A DNA stretch of 17,480 bases from an uncultured Lachnospiraceae bacterium (GCA_910580195.1 CAJTWA010000065.1:1-17480), one strand, 5' to 3'; shown: positions 1 through 6,438, counted from the first letter of the stretch. Notes: a model not told the origin generated them from the sequence alone. A program made the numbers and translations.

Positions 1-327
1 AACATACGTTTTTCTTTGCGCTCTAAAAGGTCGAAATTTCCTATAAAACAAGAAACAGAGGAAAAAGCAAGGGCTTGGCTGAATAACATTTGTAATTTAT
101 TGACAGTGGCAGGAGCAACGCAAAACCAAGTAAAAGAAGCTATAAAAAATCTGAATTTCCATGATTTCGAAGACTGCCTGCAAGATGAATGTGCCGTCCA
201 CGCAAATGCATCTTATATTGTAACCTGTAATGCAAAAGACTTCAAGGCAGCAAAAACACCAGTTGTAACACCTGATGTTTTCATAAAAATAATCACTAAG
301 GATATACAACAAGAAAATCATACCTGA
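1..327 (+). CDS. PIN-domain protein, C-terminal part (cut by window start)
   Basis: The reading frame is open from base 1, so the N-terminus lies outside the window; a TTG at 16 is probably only an internal leucine. The visible 108 codons match the second half of a PIN domain: an acidic motif FHDFEDCLQDECA, then ASYIVTCNAKDF (family pattern ADYIVTRNxKDF), then TPVVTPDVFIKII. The DFED aspartates and the Asp of KDF belong to the usual acidic metal-binding set; the first catalytic Asp (VDTN motif) would be upstream. PIN proteins are Mg-dependent RNases, and in bacteria most are VapC-like toxins. A partner antitoxin, if present, would be upstream and unseen. The gene is A/T-rich compared with the rest of the window, as is common for accessory genes. 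Family call is firm; toxin role is inference. Confidence 0.8.
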   Translation, partial: NIRFSLRSKRSKFPIKQETEEKARAWLNNICNLLTVAGATQNQVKEAIKNLNFHDFEDCLQDECAVHANASYIVTCNAKDFKAAKTPVVTPDVFIKIITKDIQQENHT

Positions 328-365
328 TTTAAGAAAAGATGGGCAACCTAAGGCCTTAATTGGTA

Positions 366-447
366 ATCGAGTAGGAGGAAATTTCTCTGAATGAGAAATT
401 TCCGACCTCTCACACCACCGTGCGTACCGTTCGGTACACGGCGGTTC
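366..447 (-). ncRNA. Group II intron domains V and VI
   Basis: Minus-strand RNA. Domain V is the hairpin at 444-415: CCGCCGTG pairs with CACGGTGG (one G-T wobble), a two-base CG bulge follows, then TACC/GGTA closes a GAAC loop. The 5' strand carries a CGC catalytic triad. Domain VI follows with an 11-bp stem GGAAATTTCTC / GAGAAATTTCC and a basal helix in which one A is bulged (CCT-A-CTC). This is the expected branch-point adenosine, six to seven bases from the 3' end. Confidence 0.85.
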
Positions 448-454
448 AATCAAC

Positions 455-1738
455 TTAACAAGTTACTCGCCTTTCGGCGTAGTAGTCCGACATGGAAACT
501 AATCCAAACCGGGTTAGTCTCTCTTTCGTAACAGCCACATTCATTGCTCCTCTTTGGCATACATAGGCAATTCTTGCTCCTGTATATGCCGTTGACCATG
601 CATATTTGCAGCTGATACCTAATTTTATCAGGTTCTTTGCTCTATTCTGCGGTGTTTTCCAATGCTTCCATATGCACATACGAAGCCGGTAGCGGATTTG
701 ACTGTCTAGCCGTTCGCATAACCCTTTCATGCTGCCGATTTTGAAATAGTTTATCCATCCTCGGATAAGTTGGTTGAGCTTCTTGACTTTGTATCCATTG
801 CTCACTCCCCAACTCCTGCATGTGAGTTTCTTCATCTGCTCCCTGAACTTTGCCGCCGCTTTCGGGTGGGGTCTGGCTTTATACCCTTTGGCAAATGAGT
901 CATAGTAGAATCCAAATCCCAGATACTTGATTCCCTTGGGCTTATCCACCTTACTTTTCTCCCCATTTACTTTCAGGCCCAGCCTTTCTTCGATAAATCG
1001 GGTGATGCTCTTCATTACCCGGTCTGCCGCCTGTCTGCTTCCGACCATGATAATCAGGTCGTCTGCGTAGCGGACGAAATCCAGCCCTCTTGCTTCCAGT
1101 TCTTTGTCCACTTCGTTCAGCATGACGTTCGCTAACAGCGGCGAAATATTTCCGCCCTGCGGCGTGCCCACTATGGTATCTTCATACTCGTCGTCTATCA
1201 TCACTCCACTGACCAGGAACTTCCTTACTACCGATATGACATCCCCATCCTTGATTGTACGCCCGAAGATAGTCATCAGCTTATCATGGTCTACTGTGTC
1301 AAAGAACTTTGCAAGGTCAATGTCTACAACCCAGCTGTGTCCGTCATTCATCATCTCTAATGCTTTCAAGACTGCCTGTTGTGCGCATCGGTTCGGCCTG
1401 AACCCATAGCTGTGGTCGTGGAACTGCTCTTCAAATATCGGAGTGAGCACCTGTGCTACTGCCTGCTGCACAAATCTGTCTACCACCGTTGGTACTCCGA
1501 GTTTTCTTGTCCCGCCCTCTGGTTTGGGTATCTCCACCCTGCGGACTGGCTGCGGCTTATATTTCCTCGTCCGCAGCTTCTCCCTGATGCTTTCTCCGTT
1601 TTCCGAAAGGTATGCGCCAAGCTCTTCGACAGTCATCCCGTCCACGCCTGCCGCGCCTTTGTTCCTTACGACTTGCAGGTACGCGGCATTAAGGTTATCC
1701 TTGCTCAATACCTGCTCCATGAGACTACTTGTGTCCAT
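455..1738 (-). CDS. ltrA: Group II intron reverse transcriptase/maturase
   Basis: Intron-encoded protein that assists splicing and copies the intron into new DNA sites. With the start at 1738 (MDTSSLMEQVLS) it has 427 residues, normal for endonuclease-lacking forms. Visible motifs: NKGAAGVDGMTV (26-37), IPKPEGGTRKLGVPTVVDR (70-88), SYGFRPNR (110-117), DIDLAKFFDTVDHDKL (139-154), GTPQGG (191-196), the catalytic RYADD (223-227), KYLGF (271-275), and the maturase (X) signature RGWINYFKIG (326-335). There is no HNH endonuclease at the C-terminus. The frame stays open up to an ATG at 1828, but the ATG at 1738 has AAAGGA about 9 bases upstream and matches where related proteins begin. All catalytic residues are present and the frame is unbroken. 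Confidence 0.93.
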   Translation of the reverse strand: MDTSSLMEQVLSKDNLNAAYLQVVRNKGAAGVDGMTVEELGAYLSENGESIREKLRTRKYKPQPVRRVEIPKPEGGTRKLGVPTVVDRFVQQAVAQVLTPIFEEQFHDHSYGFRPNRCAQQAVLKALEMMNDGHSWVVDIDLAKFFDTVDHDKLMTIFGRTIKDGDVISVVRKFLVSGVMIDDEYEDTIVGTPQGGNISPLLANVMLNEVDKELEARGLDFVRYADDLIIMVGSRQAADRVMKSITRFIEERLGLKVNGEKSKVDKPKGIKYLGFGFYYDSFAKGYKARPHPKAAAKFREQMKKLTCRSWGVSNGYKVKKLNQLIRGWINYFKIGSMKGLCERLDSQIRYRLRMCIWKHWKTPQNRAKNLIKLGISCKYAWSTAYTGARIAYVCQRGAMNVAVTKERLTRFGLVSMSDYYAERRVTC

Positions 1739-2217
1739 GCGTTGTTTCCTTTCTGCCCCTTTTGCCTTTGCCGCCTTTGAAGTGATCGACAGGCGTTTGC
1801 TCCGGCTACGAAGTGGAACGTACTTCAACTGATTGATTGTTCAGCCCTTCGCTCCATCCCCATTACAGGGACTTCCTCGTTACTATGGCTTCTGCTGACT
1901 TCTCACAGTTCGTTGTTACTACGGCTGATGAAACCGCCTGTGAGACCTCCCCAGTTAAGGTGCGTATTCTTTCCCTCCATGCACCTGCCGCATTTACCCG
2001 TACTTCTGGCAACTTTTGGACTTTAGTGTATTTTGCCACCTTATCCGTATTTCCGAGCCTTATATGCGGTTCCTGTCCGTCAGGCCAGAGGTTTGCCTAC
2101 AGCTTCTTTCAGATTCCGCCTCGCGGCGGACACCCTTGCTGTTCAGCTATGTGCTTCGTCGTTGCCTACGCGCACTCGGGACTTTCACCCGTTAGAAAAC
2201 GCCCATGCTGGGCAAAC

Positions 2218-2260
2218 AAAAACAATGCTAAAAGGAACCAACCCATTCCTTTTAGCATTG
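2218..2260 (-). terminator. Intrinsic terminator of the Mrr-like gene and intron target site
   Basis: A perfect 15-bp inverted repeat (2223-2237 and 2246-2260, loop of 8) followed on the minus strand by TTTTT (2222-2218). The stop codon TAA of the nuclease gene (2254-2252) lies inside the 5' arm. The group II intron begins at the next base, 2217, so the terminator is kept whole. The hairpin is A/T-rich for a terminator but long and perfect. Confidence 0.85.
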
Positions 2261-3184
2261 CACAAAATAGTCCTCATAAATATCCTCCGGGACGTATGGG
2301 CGCAAGTCAGATACTTCCAAGTAGCACTCTTCCTCATACACGCCCCCTCCCTGCTCCTCCGTGAACAGGTATTCATGGAAAAGCGAGAGCAGCCTACGCC
2401 CGTCCACCAGCTCGACGCCAGCTTCTTTTGCATAAGATACGGCATAGGACGAGAATTCACTGGTCGTAATAAAGACCATCCCGTCTGCCAATGCGGTGTT
2501 GTTTGCCCCTACCAATTTCTGGATGGCAGGGCGGCCTATCTTATTCCCGGCGGAATAGCATTTACATTCCACGATTGCCTTGCTCTGGTTTTTCCAAAGG
2601 ACGATATCATACCCTCCATCGTTGGACTTAGCTGTCACCTGCGTATGGTATCCCATCTTTTGGAACAGCAGGGCGCATAATTTTTCAAAATCTGTTGGGT
2701 GTTCCTCGTAGCTGTCTATGATTTTCTGTATGTCATAGCCCTGCGCAAAAAAAGCCCTTTTCTTTTTCAGCTTCGCATATTTCTCTTTTTCCTCTTTTGA
2801 CAATTGGATTTCAACCCCCTGCCGGCGCAAATCTTTGACTACCCCAAGGAGCTCGTATGGTTTGTCAAATTCCAGCACTGCGCCGTCCACGAATAAGAAA
2901 CTTTTACCCCAAATAATTTCATTGTCCCGCATCCGTAAATCAGCCGTGCCGTCCTTCTTGCTGCTGGCCCAAAAAGGGTAATTTAAAATATAGCGGTTCT
3001 TCCTTGGACGGCGACCCTTTTTTATTTTTACGCCTTTGGGCAGCCTGCGGATTTGGTAGCGCCTTGAAAACCTGTATTTCTTAGTTTTGCCAATGAGGGT
3101 GCTTACCAAATGGATGCTGATAAACAGAACCGATAAAAACACAAAAGCGCCCACAGAACCCGGCATTTTAAAATTTTGGAACAT
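2252..3184 (-). CDS. Mrr-type restriction endonuclease-like protein with N-terminal membrane anchor
   Basis: Predicted 310-residue protein. The C-terminal half (about 160-270) is an Mrr_cat domain of the PD-(D/E)xK nuclease fold: FEKLCALLFQKMGY, then GGYDIVL with Asp193, VECKCY with Glu206 and Lys208, and IQKLVGA with Gln222. All active-site positions are present. Residues about 10-32 form one hydrophobic helix, followed by a strongly basic stretch (KTKKYRFSRRYQIRR), which suggests the nuclease domain is held on the cytoplasmic face of the membrane. The start chosen is the ATG at 3184, preceded by GAGGAGG 11 bases away. A GTG at 3265, directly after the stop of the upstream GNAT gene, would add 27 residues but has a poor ribosome site. 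Known Mrr enzymes cut methylated DNA; whether this one does is not visible here. Confidence 0.85.
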   Translation of the reverse strand: MFQNFKMPGSVGAFVFLSVLFISIHLVSTLIGKTKKYRFSRRYQIRRLPKGVKIKKGRRPRKNRYILNYPFWASSKKDGTADLRMRDNEIIWGKSFLFVDGAVLEFDKPYELLGVVKDLRRQGVEIQLSKEEKEKYAKLKKKRAFFAQGYDIQKIIDSYEEHPTDFEKLCALLFQKMGYHTQVTAKSNDGGYDIVLWKNQSKAIVECKCYSAGNKIGRPAIQKLVGANNTALADGMVFITTSEFSSYAVSYAKEAGVELVDGRRLLSLFHEYLFTEEQGGGVYEEECYLEVSDLRPYVPEDIYEDYFVQC

Positions 3185-3265
3185 TGGGCTGCCAACCTCC
3201 TCTTTTTCTTTTGTACCTCCAAATACGCCTGAACGCTGCAGCACTAAGCCATCTTGCAGCTCCAC

Positions 3266-3838
3266 CTAAAGCGCATACTCCATCTGGCAGTCGCAGGGCT
3301 CTGACACATACAGCTTTTTATCATACTCCTCGGCTTCTTTGCACCCAAGGGCATGGTAAAATGCCTGCGTTTCCTCGGAGGAATGGGCGGATATGTAGAG
3401 CTTCTTTGCACCCAGCTTCCTTGCAGCCAGAACAGCCCGCGAAAAGAGCTGTTTCCCATACCCCTTGCCCCTGCTCTCACAGGATATATGGATGCAGGAA
3501 AGCTGCACATACTGTCCCTTGGAGCCAAAACGATTGCTTTCTACGGAGGTGAAGCCAATCAGTTTCCCTTCCTCGAAGCAGCCAAATACGTAGCCGCCTG
3601 TATGTATGGTGTTTTTCAGGCATTTCACCAAAAATTCATATTCCGCCTCCTTCCACTCTTCCACAAAGGCAATGTCCTTCAGTTTCCAGACGCCCCCTTC
3701 CTTCCGCCAGCAGCGGGACACTTCCTGATGGCGGTTGAAATGCCGGAACAGTTCCCGGCTAATCTCCGGTTCCGACAGTATTTTTATGATTGCCCCTTGT
3801 TTGTTCTTTTTGGTATGCTGCAAGTTCCTTCTTCTCAT
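3266..3838 (-). CDS. GNAT family N-acetyltransferase
   Basis: A 190-residue protein with a single GNAT fold. The acetyl-CoA binding motif A is SRGKGYGKQLF (122-132), preceded by the strand QLSCIHIS and followed by helix SRAVLAARKLGAKKLYISAHSS. The motif B region ETQAFYHALGCKEAEEYDKKLY (156-177) is typical of small-molecule or peptide acetyltransferases; the acceptor cannot be told. The ATG at 3838 has GGTGA about 8 bases upstream. The gene begins just after the third copy of the proA tail repeat, and its stop (3268-3266) lies about 80 bases before the nuclease ATG, so the two are probably co-transcribed. The first 17 residues are basic and poorly conserved in type, so a slightly later start is possible. 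Confidence 0.85.
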   Translation of the reverse strand: MRRRNLQHTKKNKQGAIIKILSEPEISRELFRHFNRHQEVSRCWRKEGGVWKLKDIAFVEEWKEAEYEFLVKCLKNTIHTGGYVFGCFEEGKLIGFTSVESNRFGSKGQYVQLSCIHISCESRGKGYGKQLFSRAVLAARKLGAKKLYISAHSSEETQAFYHALGCKEAEEYDKKLYVSEPCDCQMEYAL

Positions 3839-3845
3839 TTATAAT

Positions 3846-4050
3846 TTCACCATCCGTTTTATGTTTTCTGTTCCCAATTTACGGCTGCCCTTGGCCGTCC
3901 CACAGATAGTATTTTCCCGCCTATCCGTTTTGTTCCCTATCCCTACTTGTGCTGCCTTTGGCTGTCACGCAGATAGTATCTTCCCGCCTATCCGTTTGTT
4001 TCCTGTCCCCGCTTTATGGCCGCACTTGGCCGTTCCCGTAGATGATATAT
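3846..4050 (-). repeat. Three tandem copies of the proA 3' end
   Basis: Three degenerate direct units of about 68 bases: 3981-4050 (overlapping the last codons and stop of proA), 3914-3980 and 3846-3913. Landmarks shared on the plus strand are TTCCCGCCTATCCGTTT at 3914 and 3981 (diverged at 3846), an (A/C)TTGGC(C/T)GT-type core (around 4025, 3957 and 3890), and AGATAGTAT at 3903 and 3971, with AGATGATAT at 4040. The two downstream copies fill the gap between proA and the GNAT gene. No protein frame is conserved through all units. Confidence 0.85.
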
Positions 4051-5264
4051 TTTGTGCTGGTCAGCTCTTTTAAGCCCATAGGCCCCCTTGCGTGGAGCTT
4101 CTGGGTGCTGATGCCGATTTCACCTCCGAAGCCGAATTCAAACCCGTCCGTAAACCGGGTAGACGCATTGACATACACGGCCGCCGCATCTATTTCATCC
4201 AAAAATTTCTGCGCATTTCCATAATCCTTGGTAATGATGGCCTCGGAATGGCCGGTATTGTACCGGTTGATGTGGGCGATGGCCTCTTCTATGGAGGAAA
4301 CGGTCTTTATGGAAAGGATGTAATCTAAGTATTCTGCGCCCCAATCCTCCTCTTTGGCCGGGAGGATGCTGCTGCAGACGTCCCTGCTTTCCTCATCGCC
4401 CCGCAGTTCTACTTTCTTTTCTGCCAGCCGCTCTGCTAGCCTAGGCAGCAGCCCGTCTTCTGCTTTTTCATGCACCACTAAGGATTCGCAGGCATTGCAG
4501 ACGCCAATCCGCTGTGTTTTGGCATTGAAAATAATGTCAACGGCCATGTCAATGTCCGCAGATTCATCCACGTAAATATGGCAGTTCCCAGTCCCTGTTT
4601 CTATGACGGGCACTGTGGCCTGCTCCACCACCGTGCGGATGAGCCCGGCGCCGCCCCGTGGGATCAGCACGTCAATGTATTGGTTCAGCTTCATGAATTT
4701 TTCCGCCGTTTCATGGCTGGTGTCCGTGATAAGCTGGATGGCGTCTGCCGGGAGGCCGCAGTTCCCCAAGGCTTCCTGTAAAGTCATCGTAATAGCGTTG
4801 TTGGAATGGATGGCGTCCTTCCCGCCCCGGAGGATTACCACATTCCCTGCCTTGAAGCACAGGCCGAAGGCGTCCGCCGTCACATTGGGCCGGGACTCAT
4901 AAATAATGCCGATAACCCCCAACGGCACGCGCTTCTGCCCAATCAAAAGCCCGTTTGGCCGCTGCTTCATGGACAGCACTTCCCCGATTGGGTCTTCCAG
5001 CCCTGCAATCTGCCGGAGGCCTTCCGCCATCTGGGCAATCCGGGCTTCTGTTAAGAGCAGCCTGTCCACCAGCCCCGGGGCCATGCCGTTTTCCTTTGCC
5101 TGCTCCACGTCCGTGTGGTTGGCCTCCAGCAGCATTTTCATGTTTGCAATCAAATAATCTGCCGCGGTAGCCAGCGCTTTGTTCTTCTGGCTGGCAGAGA
5201 GGGTGCGCAGGGCTGTTTCTGCTTTCTTGGCATTTGCGCCAATCTGTTCCAACGTTAATTTCAT
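4014..5264 (-). CDS. proA: Gamma-glutamyl phosphate reductase
   Basis: Second enzyme of proline synthesis: NADPH-dependent reduction of gamma-glutamyl phosphate to glutamate semialdehyde, in the cytoplasm. 416 residues, the usual length. Recognisable blocks: PLGVIGIIYESRPNVTADAF (114-133), LRGGKDAIHSN (145-155), LIPRGGAGLI (200-209), the catalytic cysteine in QRIGVCNACES (Cys256), and the C-terminal FGFGGEIGISTQKLHARGPMG (377-397). The ATG at 5264 is preceded by GGAGG with 5 bases between; an ATG four codons earlier overlaps that ribosome site and is less likely. A minus-strand promoter lies at 5463-5435, giving a leader of about 165 bases with internal repeats. Its partner proB is 3.3 kb away on the same strand rather than adjacent. 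The last codons are part of a tandem repeat. Confidence 0.97.
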   Translation of the reverse strand: MKLTLEQIGANAKKAETALRTLSASQKNKALATAADYLIANMKMLLEANHTDVEQAKENGMAPGLVDRLLLTEARIAQMAEGLRQIAGLEDPIGEVLSMKQRPNGLLIGQKRVPLGVIGIIYESRPNVTADAFGLCFKAGNVVILRGGKDAIHSNNAITMTLQEALGNCGLPADAIQLITDTSHETAEKFMKLNQYIDVLIPRGGAGLIRTVVEQATVPVIETGTGNCHIYVDESADIDMAVDIIFNAKTQRIGVCNACESLVVHEKAEDGLLPRLAERLAEKKVELRGDEESRDVCSSILPAKEEDWGAEYLDYILSIKTVSSIEEAIAHINRYNTGHSEAIITKDYGNAQKFLDEIDAAAVYVNASTRFTDGFEFGFGGEIGISTQKLHARGPMGLKELTSTKYIIYGNGQVRP

Positions 5265-5319
5265 AATTTCCTCCATTCTGGTGCTGCTTCACTGATACTG
5301 CCTGGTTATTCTGCTGCAA

Positions 5320-5450
5320 GGCCTATTTCCTGATAAGAATACAGCAAACCCATGCAACCGCTGCAAAGGGGTTTCCTCCTAAAAATATGGCAAATCAGCA
5401 GGGCAGCCGCCGTAAGGCTTAGTTTCCTCCTAACAGTATAGCAAGTTCTA
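5320..5450 (-). repeat. Three degenerate tandem units in the proA leader
   Basis: Similar blocks start at 5326, 5372 and 5423 (plus-strand TTTCCTsnTAA-like, then a TATRGCAA-like core, for example 5372-5395 and 5423-5446). Spacing is 46 and 51 bases. On the minus strand each unit reads TTGCnnTAT...AGGAGGAAA; AGGAGG occurs at 5431-5426 and 5380-5375 and is lost in the third unit (ATCAGG). They lie between the proA promoter and the true proA ribosome site, so the leader RNA carries decoy-like Shine-Dalgarno sequences. The frame over this region has no convincing protein. Confidence 0.65.
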
Positions 5451-5463
5451 AGCGGTTTGTCAT
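5435..5463 (-). promoter_or_regulatory. Sigma-A type promoter for proA
   Basis: Minus strand: ATGACA (5463-5458), 17-base spacer, TATACT (5440-5435). It is about 170 bases upstream of the proA start, and the only other gene start nearby is on the opposite strand. The -10 box coincides with the most upstream leader repeat. Confidence 0.6.
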
Positions 5464-5506
5464 TAGGTAAGGGTAATTTTTCTGGAACCGCAGAGGCTCC
5501 TGCACC

Positions 5507-5535
5507 TTGCAAAAACCTACAAAATAAGCTATAAT
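5507..5535 (+). promoter_or_regulatory. Promoter of the small toxin-like gene
   Basis: TTGCAA (5507-5512), a spacer of exactly 17, TATAAT (5530-5535). Expected start of transcription is near 5542. The first bases of the RNA (TGTTGTC, 5541-5547) can pair with GACAACA (5561-5567), which ends right at the Shine-Dalgarno sequence, a 5' helix like that of Fst-type toxin mRNAs. Confidence 0.8.
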
Positions 5536-5579
5536 TCCATTGTTGTCCATACCGATACCTGACAACAGGAGGAGGTGTT

Positions 5580-5605
5580 TATATGGATACGCTTATTTCA
5601 CTTTT
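5580..5605 (+). repeat. Direct repeat copy A, over the toxin start codon
   Basis: This 26-base block contains the ATG and first codons of the 32-residue peptide. A second copy stands at 5765-5789. They share the first 9 bases (TATATGGAT) and the last 15 (GCTTATTTCACTTTT), differing only in AC versus T between them. Confidence 0.9.
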
Positions 5606-5681
5606 CATTACTGTTACGGGCGGTGTGGTTTGCCACCTCATCGTCAAATGGCTTGACAGGAATGACAAGGACAGCAAATAG
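5583..5681 (+). CDS. 32-residue Fst-like membrane peptide, probable type I toxin
   Basis: Starts at ATG 5583 behind a strong AGGAGGAGGTG and ends with TAG at 5679-5681. The peptide is MDTLISLFITVTGG followed by VVCHLIVKWLDRNDKDSK: one hydrophobic helix (about residues 4-23) and a short charged tail. This is the plan of the Fst/Ldr family of type I toxins, whose members are about 30 residues and end in a similar LDxxD-K tail; they act on the cell membrane or envelope. The family's frequent proline in the helix is absent. The gene has its own promoter, a 5' UTR helix, a shared bidirectional terminator, and a convergent antisense RNA complementary to its start region. Toxicity is inferred from size, sequence and locus design, not shown. 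Confidence 0.8.
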   Translation: MDTLISLFITVTGGVVCHLIVKWLDRNDKDSK

Positions 5682-5711
5682 CCTAGTGGGGGCTTTGCCA
5701 CTCTAATAAGG

Positions 5712-5761
5712 AAAGAAGAATCCCCGGATGTATGCCAGTACAGCCCGGGGATTCGTTCTTT
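5712..5761. terminator. Bidirectional terminator shared by toxin mRNA and antisense RNA
   Basis: GAATCCCCGG (5718-5727) pairs perfectly with CCGGGGATTC (5745-5754). Beyond a one-base bulge (G5755) the stem continues with AAAGAA/TTCTTT. T-rich tails follow in both directions: TTCTTT at 5756-5761 on plus, TTCTTTCCTT below 5718 on minus. It would end the toxin mRNA near 5762 and the antisense RNA near 5712. Confidence 0.85.
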
Positions 5762-5764
5762 GCC

Positions 5765-5789
5765 TATATGGATTGCTTATTTCACTTTT
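5765..5789 (+). repeat. Direct repeat copy B, inside the antisense gene
   Basis: Second copy of the block at 5580-5605, lying between the shared terminator and the antisense promoter. It is read into RNA only on the minus strand, where it forms the antisense 5' region. Confidence 0.9.
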
Positions 5790-5799
5790 GCCTACCGGC

Positions 5800-5828
5800 A
5801 TTATAGCATATGCAATCCCCATTTGCAA
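5800..5828 (-). promoter_or_regulatory. Antisense RNA promoter
   Basis: Minus strand TTGCAA (5828-5823), 17-base spacer, TATAAT (5805-5800). The boxes, the spacer length and the GC before the -10 are the same as in the toxin promoter, which suggests matched regulation of the two RNAs. Confidence 0.8.
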
Positions 5829-5869
5829 TATACCCTCTCAAATTTTTCCCACAAAAATTCCCCCGCACC

Positions 5870-5899
5870 TGAAACTTTTCCATCCCCTCCCCCGTCTAA
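5870..5899 (+). promoter_or_regulatory. ECF sigma-type promoter of the sigV-rsiV operon
   Basis: TGAAACTTTT (5870-5879) and CGTCTAA (5893-5899), 17 bases between GAAAC and CGTC. These are the -35 and -10 forms recognised by many Firmicute ECF sigma factors, so the sigma factor encoded 36 bases downstream probably drives its own operon. Confidence 0.75.
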
Positions 5900-5934
5900 C
5901 TTATTGTAACAGCCAACCAGAAAGGAGAACCCAA

Positions 5935-6438
5935 ATGACTACGCCAAACATGCAAAAGATGCAGCAGTTGGTGGAGCAGGAGCTGCTGGCCTCTTACGGT
6001 TCCCTGTACCGCCTGGCTTTCACCTATGTGAAAAATGAAGCAGACGCCATGGACATTGTGCAGGAAACCGCTTACAAGGCCATACAAAATTCTGCCTCTG
6101 TGAAAAATGAAGCCTTTATCAAAACATGGCTCTGGCGCATTGCCATCAACACTTCCTTGGAATCCCTGCGGGGCAGGCAGCGGGAAATTTCCTGCGAAAT
6201 CCCCGAGGAATATGGGAAAGAGGATGTATACCTAGATTTTGACACGATTGACGCCTTGGACGTCCTAAATGAAAAAGAGCGCGCCGTGGTGGTGCTGCGC
6301 TATTTCGAGGACCGGAAACTTCAGGAAATTGCCGCCGTGCTGGAAGAAAATTTAAGCACTGTCAAAAGCATTTTATACCGAAGCCTAAAGAAACTGAGAA
6401 CCAAACTGACGGAAGGAGAACTCTGCCATGAACCGTGA
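5935..6438 (+). CDS. sigV: ECF RNA polymerase sigma factor, SigV-like
   Basis: A 167-residue protein with region 2 (about 19-80: YGSLYRLAFTYVKNEADAMDI, VQETAYKAI, FIKTWLWRIAIN) and region 4 (about 105-160: LNEKERAVVVLRYFED, LQEIAAVLEENLSTVKSILY with the helix-turn-helix). It would direct RNA polymerase to promoters of the GAAAC/CGTC kind. The start at 5935 is fixed by AAAGGAG 7 bases upstream; the frame stays open further upstream, but that part overlaps the antisense RNA locus and is not protein-like. The next gene overlaps by 11 bases and is an RsiV-type anti-sigma, so SigV is the best match. In Bacillus subtilis and Clostridioides difficile this system answers lysozyme. Confidence 0.9.
   Translation: MTTPNMQKMQQLVEQELLASYGSLYRLAFTYVKNEADAMDIVQETAYKAIQNSASVKNEAFIKTWLWRIAINTSLESLRGRQREISCEIPEEYGKEDVYLDFDTIDALDVLNEKERAVVVLRYFEDRKLQEIAAVLEENLSTVKSILYRSLKKLRTKLTEGELCHEP

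Larger units (their letters stand above)
366..2217 (-). mobile_element. Group II intron (class C-like), full length
   Basis: A retroelement of about 1.85 kb. On the minus strand it starts at 2217 with GTTTGCCCAGCATGGGCG, close to the usual 5' intron start, followed by the domain I motif GGGTGAAAGTCCCGAG (2190-2175). Domain I-III RNA fills 2217 to about 1740. The reverse transcriptase lies in domain IV, and domains V and VI are at 447-366. The 3' end is placed at 366 because the intron should end in AY and the sequence reads CTCGAT there. The CGC triad in domain V, the lack of an endonuclease domain in the protein, and insertion right after a terminator hairpin and T-tract (2218-2260) are all class C properties. 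Both ends are intact, so the element could be active. The exact ends could be off by one or two bases. Confidence 0.88.
5712..5793 (-). ncRNA. Probable antisense antitoxin RNA, about 80 nt
   Basis: Predicted from the minus-strand promoter at 5828-5800 and the shared terminator. Its 5' part (5789-5765) is the complement of direct repeat B, and therefore also nearly complementary (24 of 26 positions) to repeat A, which covers the toxin start codon. Its 3' part overlaps the toxin mRNA terminator stem. Two separate contact regions, one at the start codon and one at the terminator loop, are how RNA II of the pAD1 par system blocks fst translation. Size (about 80 nt, against about 220 nt for the mRNA) also fits par. 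Ends are estimates. Confidence 0.75.

Noticed and set aside
97..453. 118-codon minus-strand frame at the left end
   Set aside because: It covers the intron domains V/VI and the antisense of the PIN gene; RNA structure explains it.
1837..2680. Plus-strand frames of 175 and 215 codons
   Set aside because: They are opposite to the intron RNA domains and the nuclease gene; no protein features.
5265..5434. T-box or other riboswitch in the proA leader
   Set aside because: No T-box core sequence and no terminator/antiterminator pair were found; only repeats.
5306..5512. 68-codon minus-strand frame upstream of proA
   Set aside because: It runs through the leader repeats and the proA promoter; the peptide is unlike a protein and has no usable ribosome site. 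Treated as leader DNA.
5728..5934. N-terminal extension of the sigma factor by 69 codons
   Set aside because: It covers the antisense RNA gene and the ECF promoter, and the ATG at 5935 has a good ribosome site.
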